From Streptomyces bikiniensis (GTDB lineage: Bacteria; Actinomycetota; Actinomycetes; Streptomycetales; Streptomycetaceae): a stretch of DNA of 64,000 nt. Both the position numbers and the translations under genes were made by a program. Below, one piece after another: positions 59,185 to 64,000 of this stretch (its first letter is position 1; each line of letters starts with the position of its first letter). Under the pieces are notes generated by a model. It ran no database searches, was not told where the DNA came from, and saw only the letters and a program-made list of their open reading frames with translations. The DNA lies in assembly GCA_000716465.1 (NCBI GenBank), contig JNWL01000002.1:124001-188000 (forward strand), given 5' to 3'.

Positions 59185-60852
59185 GTGGGCGGTCTTACGG
59201 AAGCGAAGCTGAGGGCACTGGCCGGGGGGCGATCGTTCGAACGTGGACTCGGTTATGTGCACGAGGTGTCCGGGGTCGAGTTCGGTGACGGCTGGATCAG
59301 GGCGTTGGTGCGCGGCACGGAGCGGTACGAGGTGGAGCTGCTCCTCGGCGGCGGCAGGAAGCTCGCGGGCACGTGCGACTGCCCGTACGGCCAGGAGGGC
59401 AACTTCTGCAAGCATCTGGTCGCGCTCGGCCTGACGGTGATCGCCCAGGAGGCCGACCTGCCTAGCCTGAGGAAGGCGGCCAGGGACCGGACCCGAGGCC
59501 TCGAAGCCTGGCTGACCGGCCTGTCACGGGACGATCTGATCGCTCTCGTGAGGGAGGAGGCGGCCGATGACCGGAGCCTGCGGAGGCGTCTGGAACTGCG
59601 GGCGGCGAGCGTCCACGGCGACGTGGCCGGGATCCGTTCCCATATCCGCGAGTTGCTCGACATCGGCCCTTTCGCGCAGTACGGCTACGTCGAGTACGCC
59701 GATGCCCGTGCCTACGCCGACCAGGCCGGGCAGGCGGTCGCCGCGATCCGGTCGCTGACGGCTTCCGGTCGGGCGGCCGATGCGACGGCCCTGGCTCAGG
59801 AGGCGATCGGCCTGCTGGCCTCCGTGGTCGAAGGTGTCGACGACTCCGACGGCCGACTCGGCCAGGTCGGCGCCGATCTCGCCGACGCCCACCACGAGGC
59901 CTGCCGCGCGGCCCGCCCGGATCCGGAGGAGCTCGCGCACTGGCTGGTGACCCATGCCCTCGACGAGGCGGCCGACCTGACGGACTTCGACCCTCTGGAT
60001 TACGGGGACGTGCTCGGGGAGCGGGGGACGGCCGCTCTGCGCCGGTACGCCGCCGAGGCGTGGCAGGCGAACCGCACCGGCTGGGCCGAGAAGCACCTGA
60101 TGCAGCGCCTCGCGAAGTCCGGTCGGGACATCGGCACGGTGATCGCCGTGCACGCCGCCGACCTCGCCCCGGACGGCCACACCCACCTGCTCGTCGCCCG
60201 CGAACTCGACGCCGCCGGCCGTACCGCCGAAGCCCTGGAATGGGCCGAGCGCGGCATCCGGGAGGCCGAGGACCTGGCCGGCGTCGACACCGCCCTGGTC
60301 GACCACCTCGCCGACCGCTACACCCGCACCGACCGGCTCGCCGACGCCGTCACCCTGCGCCGTGACCACTTCGCCGCCCGCCGCACCCTGCTCACCTATC
60401 AGCAGCTACGTGTCGCAGCCGTGGCCGCCGACTGCTGGCTGACCGAGCGGGAGGAGGCACTGAAGCTTCTCCGCGCCGATGTCGAACAGGTTGGCGTGTA
60501 CGGTGGCCGGGTCCTCGTCGACGTCCTGTTGGACGACAAGGACCTCGATGCCGCCTGGCAGGCAGCCCACGAGCACGGCGCCCACGACGGCCAATGGCTC
60601 ACCCTTGCCGACCAGTCCCGCCCGACCCGCCCCGCGGATGCCCTTCCTGTCTACCTTCGCCTGGCCGCCCGCCTCGCACGCGAGACTGGCAACCGCGCCT
60701 ACGAACAACTCGTCAGCCTCCTCCTGAGTGTCCGCGACTGCCACCACCGCCTCGGCACGCCGGACGACTTCACCGCCTACGTCGCCGACCTGCGCGCCGC
60801 CCAGAAGCGCAAGCGGAATCTGATGCGACTGATGGACGACTGTGGGCTATGA
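59185..60852 (+). CDS. SWIM zinc-finger protein with helical repeats
   Basis: A 555-residue protein. The SWIM zinc finger is CxCx8CxH: Cys64 and Cys66 in GTCDCPYG, Cys75 and His77 in FCKHLVAL. The N-terminal LTEAKLRALAGGRSFERGLGYVHEV is the usual lead-in. The rest (about 100-555) is TPR/HEAT-like alpha-helical repeats, for example EALEWAERGIREAEDLAG and DALPVYLRLAARLARETGNR. SWIM proteins bind DNA or protein and are often encoded beside SNF2 or DEAD helicases. The GTG at 59185 is preferred because of its GGAG site; an ATG at 59137 would add 16 residues. It precedes the kinase-helicase gene in the same direction by 172 bases. Confidence 0.85.
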   Translation: MGGLTEAKLRALAGGRSFERGLGYVHEVSGVEFGDGWIRALVRGTERYEVELLLGGGRKLAGTCDCPYGQEGNFCKHLVALGLTVIAQEADLPSLRKAARDRTRGLEAWLTGLSRDDLIALVREEAADDRSLRRRLELRAASVHGDVAGIRSHIRELLDIGPFAQYGYVEYADARAYADQAGQAVAAIRSLTASGRAADATALAQEAIGLLASVVEGVDDSDGRLGQVGADLADAHHEACRAARPDPEELAHWLVTHALDEAADLTDFDPLDYGDVLGERGTAALRRYAAEAWQANRTGWAEKHLMQRLAKSGRDIGTVIAVHAADLAPDGHTHLLVARELDAAGRTAEALEWAERGIREAEDLAGVDTALVDHLADRYTRTDRLADAVTLRRDHFAARRTLLTYQQLRVAAVAADCWLTEREEALKLLRADVEQVGVYGGRVLVDVLLDDKDLDAAWQAAHEHGAHDGQWLTLADQSRPTRPADALPVYLRLAARLARETGNRAYEQLVSLLLSVRDCHHRLGTPDDFTAYVADLRAAQKRKRNLMRLMDDCGL

Positions 60853-60869
60853 CTCGCCAAGCATGTCAT

Positions 60870-60906
60870 GTTGACATCGTCAACGCACCTTGCTGTTGTT
60901 TACAAT
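60870..60906 (+). promoter_or_regulatory. Promoter and palindromic operator of the kinase-helicase gene
   Basis: TACAAT (60901-60906) is a near-consensus -10 box in an AT-rich stretch. Upstream is the perfect inverted repeat GTTGAC-ATC-GTCAAC (60870-60884), which contains TTGACA but too far (24 bases) to serve as the -35 of this -10 box. It looks like a repressor or activator site. The start codon lies about 120 bases downstream. Confidence 0.5.
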
Positions 60907-61024
60907 TGAACTCCCGTGTACGCTGTTCGCGGGGCTGGGGGTCTGCCCGCGTCGTGAGGCGGGGCATTCCTCCGTGGGGAGTCGTGTGCTCGCAGGGCCG
61001 CGCGAAAACGCAAGGGAATGGGCT

Positions 61025-64000
61025 GTGGCGACGGAGATGATCGCGGGGCGGTTCCGGCTCCTGGGGGCTGTGGACTCGGGCAACATGGGTGAGGTCCACA
61101 GAGCCGAGGATCTGGAGGCCGCTCCAGGCGACGCCGATCGCGTCGTGGCGGTCAAGCTGATCCTCCGGCGCCGGTCCGGCCTGCAGATCGACACGCACGG
61201 CGACACCAAGGCCGTGGAACGGTTCGCCCGCGAGGTCCGGATCATGCAGACCTTCGCCCGGCACCCCAACCTCCCGCGTACGATCGCCGGCGGTGTGGAC
61301 GACACGAACGGCGGCCTGCCCTACCTCGCGATGGAATTCCTCGACGGCCATCCTCTGGCCGACCTGGTCGCCGACGAGCCGCAGCTGCCGATCTCCTGGG
61401 CGGCGGCCATCGCGGCGCAGATGGCGGAGGGGCTCAAGGCCGCCCACGTCGAGGGTGTCATGCACCGCGACCTCAAGCCCCGCAATGTCATGCTCACCCG
61501 CGGTGGCCTCGTGAAGGTCCTCGACTTCGGCATGGGCCGGATCGTCGACGACCCGGACGGTACCAAGCTCACCAGCACGGGCGTCACCGTCGGCACCGCC
61601 CGCTACATGGCACCCGAGCAGTTCCAGGGCGGAGCCGTGACCCCGGCCGCGGACCTCTACGCCCTCGGCTGCGTCCTGTACGAGATGCTCCTCGGCGTAC
61701 CGCCGTTCGTCGGCACCTCCGCGTACGAACTCGGCGAGAAGCACGTCCATCAGGCACCGAACCCGGTCCGGCTGGTCCGGCACGACGTCCCCGAGGCGCT
61801 CGCCCGCCTCGTCGACCGCCTCCTCGCCAAGGACCCGGCGGACCGCCCCGAGAGCGCCGCCGCCGTACGGGACGCCCTGCTGCCGTTCGTCGCGCCCGGC
61901 GAACCGCTGCCCACCTGGCGCGAGTTCGATCCGGTGGGCCGCCTCCTCCAGGACCGGGCCGCGCTCGCCACGCCCACGGCGCGGCAGGCTTCGGCCGGCC
62001 AGGCGCCCGCCCAGACCCGCCCGCACGCCTCCGGCATGGACGTCTTCGGCGTCCACCGGGACCTGATCGACGAGTACCGCGCCTTCACCCAGGGCGGCAC
62101 GATCATCCGCGACGAACGCGTCGCCGACTTCGTCCGGCGCGACCTCGACGCCAAGTCCCAGTGGCCCAACCCGTGGATCTCCCTCAACCCCTTCTTCGAC
62201 TCCGCCGGCACCGTTGCCGAACTCGCGTCCCAGGGCGTCCTCCACCCCGAGTGCGCGCGGATCTTCCAGGCGAAGAAGACCAGGGGCGGCACCGTCTGCG
62301 ACGGCCGCCCGCTCACCCTCCACCAGCACCAGCGCGAAGCCGTCGACGCCGCCCGGTCCGGGGCGTCCTACGTCCTCACCACCGGCACCGGCTCTGGCAA
62401 GTCCCTCTCCTACATCGTGCCCATCGTCGACAAGGTCCTCAGGGACCGGGAGACGGAGCCGCGAGGAACGGCCAAGAGAGTCCGCGCGATCATCGTCTAC
62501 CCCATGAACGCCCTGGCCAACAGCCAGCTCAAGGAGCTGGAGAAGTACCTGAGGGACGGCTACGGCGCAGGACGCGAGCCCGTCACCTTCGCCCGCTACA
62601 CCGGCCAGGAGGACGACGCCGCCCGCAGGGAGATCCGTGACAACCCGCCGGACATCCTGCTCACCAACTACGTGATGCTGGAGCTGATGCTCACCCGCCC
62701 CGACGACCGAGACAGCCTCGTCCGGATGGCCAAGGGCCTCGAATTCCTCGTCTTCGACGAACTCCACACCTACCGAGGCCGCCAGGGCGCCGACGTCGCC
62801 CTGCTCATCCGCCGCGTCCGCGAGGCGTGCCAGGCCGACCGCCTCCAGTGCGTCGGAACCTCCGCCACCATGTCCACCGAGGGCACGATCGACGAGCAGA
62901 AGAGCGTGGTCGCGGGCGTCGCCTCCAAGCTCTTCGGCACGAGGATCCGCACCGAGCACGTCATCGGCGAGACCCTGGTCCGCGCCACCGACCCGGCCCC
63001 CGACGCGGTCCCTGCCGAGCGGCTGCGCACCACCGACGCGCCCCGCGCGTACGCGGACCTGGTCCGCGACCCGCTCGCCCGCTGGATCGAGACCCGCTTC
63101 GGCCTGGCCACCGACACCCTCACCGACCGCCTCGTCCGCCAGAAGCCGGCCAAGATCGAGGACGCGGCCGAGGACCTCGCCCGGGAGAGCGGCGTGTCCG
63201 TCGAGGACTGCGCCGCGGCCCTGCGCGCCACCCTGGAGGCCGGCTCGCAGGCCCGTCACCCCGTCACGGAACGCCCCCTCTTCGCCTTCCGCCTCCACCA
63301 GTTCCTCTCCAAGGGCGACACCGTCTACGTCACCCTGGAGGACCCGGACAGCCGCCACCTCACCCGTGACTACCAGCAGGTGCAGCCCGGCACCGACGGC
63401 AAGCTCCTCATCCCGCTCGCCTTCTGCCGGGAGTGCGGCCAGGAGTACCTGACGGTGTGGCGCACCGAGAAGGACGGAGAGGTCCGCTATGAGTCCCGCC
63501 GCGACACCTCCGCCACGGGCGGCAGGGCCGGCGACGGCTACCTCTACGTCGGCCGCCCGTGGCCCCGCTCGCTCGACGAGGCCGTCGCCGAGCGCAAGCT
63601 GCCGGAGTCGTGGCTGGAGCTCGACGACCGTGGTCAGGAAGTCGTCAGGAAGCCGTACCGCGAGCGCGCGCCCCGTGCCGTGACCGTCGACCCCTATGGG
63701 TACGAGGGACGGGGCGACCTGGACGCCGCCTTCATCCCCGCCCCGTTCCGCTTCTGCGTCCAGTGCTCGGTGTCCTACGAGCAGCCGCGTGGCAAGGACT
63801 TCGCGAAGCTCGCGACCCTCGACCAGGAAGGCCGTTCCTCCGCCACCTCCCTGGTGTCGGCGGCCGTCGTCCGCTCCCTCAAGGCCGTGCCCGAGGAAGC
63901 CCTCGACAAGGAGGCGCGCAAGCTCCTCACCTTCGTCGACAACCGCCAGGACGCCTCCCTCCAGGCCGGCCACTTCAACGACTTCGTCCAGATCACCCAA
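61025..64000 (+). CDS. Ser/Thr protein kinase fused to a DEAD/DEAH-box helicase (YprA/DrmA/DruE-like), 3' truncated
   Basis: The frame stays open from GTG 61025 to the window end, 992 codons so far. Residues 1-270 are a Hanks-type kinase with Lys44 in VAVKLI, HRDLKPRN (Asp149), DFGMG (Asp167) and GTARYMAPEQF. Residues about 340-440 contain YRAFTQGGTIIRDERVADFV. The helicase follows: GTGSGKS (Lys459), VFDELHTYRGRQGADVALL (DELH 578-581) and TSAT (612-615). Cysteine pairs FCRECGQ (801, 804) and FCVQCSV (911, 914) may form a zinc site. LLTFVDNRQDASLQAGHFNDF (about 970-990) is typical of helicases that end in DUF1998. I checked that the kinase and helicase share one frame without a stop. The C-terminus is unseen. 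It follows a palindromic operator. Confidence 0.88.
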   Translation, partial: MATEMIAGRFRLLGAVDSGNMGEVHRAEDLEAAPGDADRVVAVKLILRRRSGLQIDTHGDTKAVERFAREVRIMQTFARHPNLPRTIAGGVDDTNGGLPYLAMEFLDGHPLADLVADEPQLPISWAAAIAAQMAEGLKAAHVEGVMHRDLKPRNVMLTRGGLVKVLDFGMGRIVDDPDGTKLTSTGVTVGTARYMAPEQFQGGAVTPAADLYALGCVLYEMLLGVPPFVGTSAYELGEKHVHQAPNPVRLVRHDVPEALARLVDRLLAKDPADRPESAAAVRDALLPFVAPGEPLPTWREFDPVGRLLQDRAALATPTARQASAGQAPAQTRPHASGMDVFGVHRDLIDEYRAFTQGGTIIRDERVADFVRRDLDAKSQWPNPWISLNPFFDSAGTVAELASQGVLHPECARIFQAKKTRGGTVCDGRPLTLHQHQREAVDAARSGASYVLTTGTGSGKSLSYIVPIVDKVLRDRETEPRGTAKRVRAIIVYPMNALANSQLKELEKYLRDGYGAGREPVTFARYTGQEDDAARREIRDNPPDILLTNYVMLELMLTRPDDRDSLVRMAKGLEFLVFDELHTYRGRQGADVALLIRRVREACQADRLQCVGTSATMSTEGTIDEQKSVVAGVASKLFGTRIRTEHVIGETLVRATDPAPDAVPAERLRTTDAPRAYADLVRDPLARWIETRFGLATDTLTDRLVRQKPAKIEDAAEDLARESGVSVEDCAAALRATLEAGSQARHPVTERPLFAFRLHQFLSKGDTVYVTLEDPDSRHLTRDYQQVQPGTDGKLLIPLAFCRECGQEYLTVWRTEKDGEVRYESRRDTSATGGRAGDGYLYVGRPWPRSLDEAVAERKLPESWLELDDRGQEVVRKPYRERAPRAVTVDPYGYEGRGDLDAAFIPAPFRFCVQCSVSYEQPRGKDFAKLATLDQEGRSSATSLVSAAVVRSLKAVPEEALDKEARKLLTFVDNRQDASLQAGHFNDFVQITQ

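Noticed and set aside
60866..64000. 1044-codon minus-strand open frame at the right edge
   Set aside because: It lies opposite the kinase-helicase gene, whose catalytic motifs are clear. The antisense translation is low-complexity and has no recognisable motif.
1..64000. tRNA genes, rRNA genes and CRISPR arrays
   Set aside because: I looked for T-loop signatures and for regularly spaced repeats with unique spacers on both strands and saw none. The repeats found are tandem without spacers.

Overview
The window is very GC-rich, its third codon positions are almost all G or C, and GTG starts and ATGA/GTGA overlaps are common. Gene content (a SepF paralogue, an F420-type luciferase-like oxidoreductase, Hen1-Pnkp, SpoIIE phosphatases, an XRE/DUF5753-type regulator) indicates a Streptomyces or close actinobacterial chromosome. 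I read 49 coding regions: 47 complete or nearly so and one cut by each window edge, with one of the 47 a C-terminal gene remnant. I see no rRNA, tRNA, CRISPR array, insertion sequence or prophage.

Layout. 1-3.6 kb: a hydroxyproline catabolic operon (FAD/[2Fe-2S] dehydrogenase subunit, DapA-family deaminase, 4-hydroxyproline epimerase, GntR regulator), followed by a probably leaderless PLP aminotransferase. 5.3-10.3 kb: SepF paralogue, P-loop ATPase, MazG-like pyrophosphohydrolase, small unknown protein, LLM oxidoreductase, homocysteine methyltransferase. 10.5-14.6 kb: the coupled RNA-repair pair hen1-pnkp. 14.8-19.8 kb: a degenerate nucleotide cyclase-like protein, arginine deiminase, ornithine carbamoyltransferase and an amino acid permease. 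19.9-22.0 kb: a DUF4246 protein and a DHFR-like reductase on the minus strand.

22.3-41.8 kb is the most unusual metabolic region. It holds a tandem-domain CoA transferase coupled to an adenylate-forming enzyme, a UDP-N-acetyl-hexosamine-type dehydrogenase, an EF-hand protein, and two divergent, tightly overlapped operons. The minus operon encodes two Gfo/Idh/MocA oxidoreductases, an Ldh-family dehydrogenase, a TIM-barrel/M20-hydrolase fusion and an unknown protein. The plus operon encodes two DegT-type aminotransferases, a FAD amine-oxidase-like enzyme, an AMP ligase, a methyltransferase and a UbiA prenyltransferase. No PKS or NRPS is present, so this looks like a biosynthetic pathway for an amino-sugar or aminocyclitol-like core that is ligated, methylated and prenylated. 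It is followed by what seems to be an eroded aromatic-CoA operon (PaaX regulator, benzoate-CoA-ligase-type enzyme, an acyl-CoA dehydrogenase scrap, RidA) and a DHA2 drug exporter.

47.1-54.4 kb is a signalling block of two SpoIIE phosphatases, one a 1388-residue histidine kinase/receiver/phosphatase hybrid, each paired with a STAS anti-anti-sigma protein. 54.8-57.6 kb carries a PASTA membrane protein, an anchored unknown protein and a decayed XRE/DUF5753-type regulator. After a 657-base non-coding stretch, the right end (58.3-64 kb) has a TerD protein, a SWIM zinc-finger protein and the start of a very large Ser/Thr kinase fused to a DEAD/DEAH helicase of the YprA/DrmA/DruE kind. This resembles a defence island and is the best candidate for an undescribed system.
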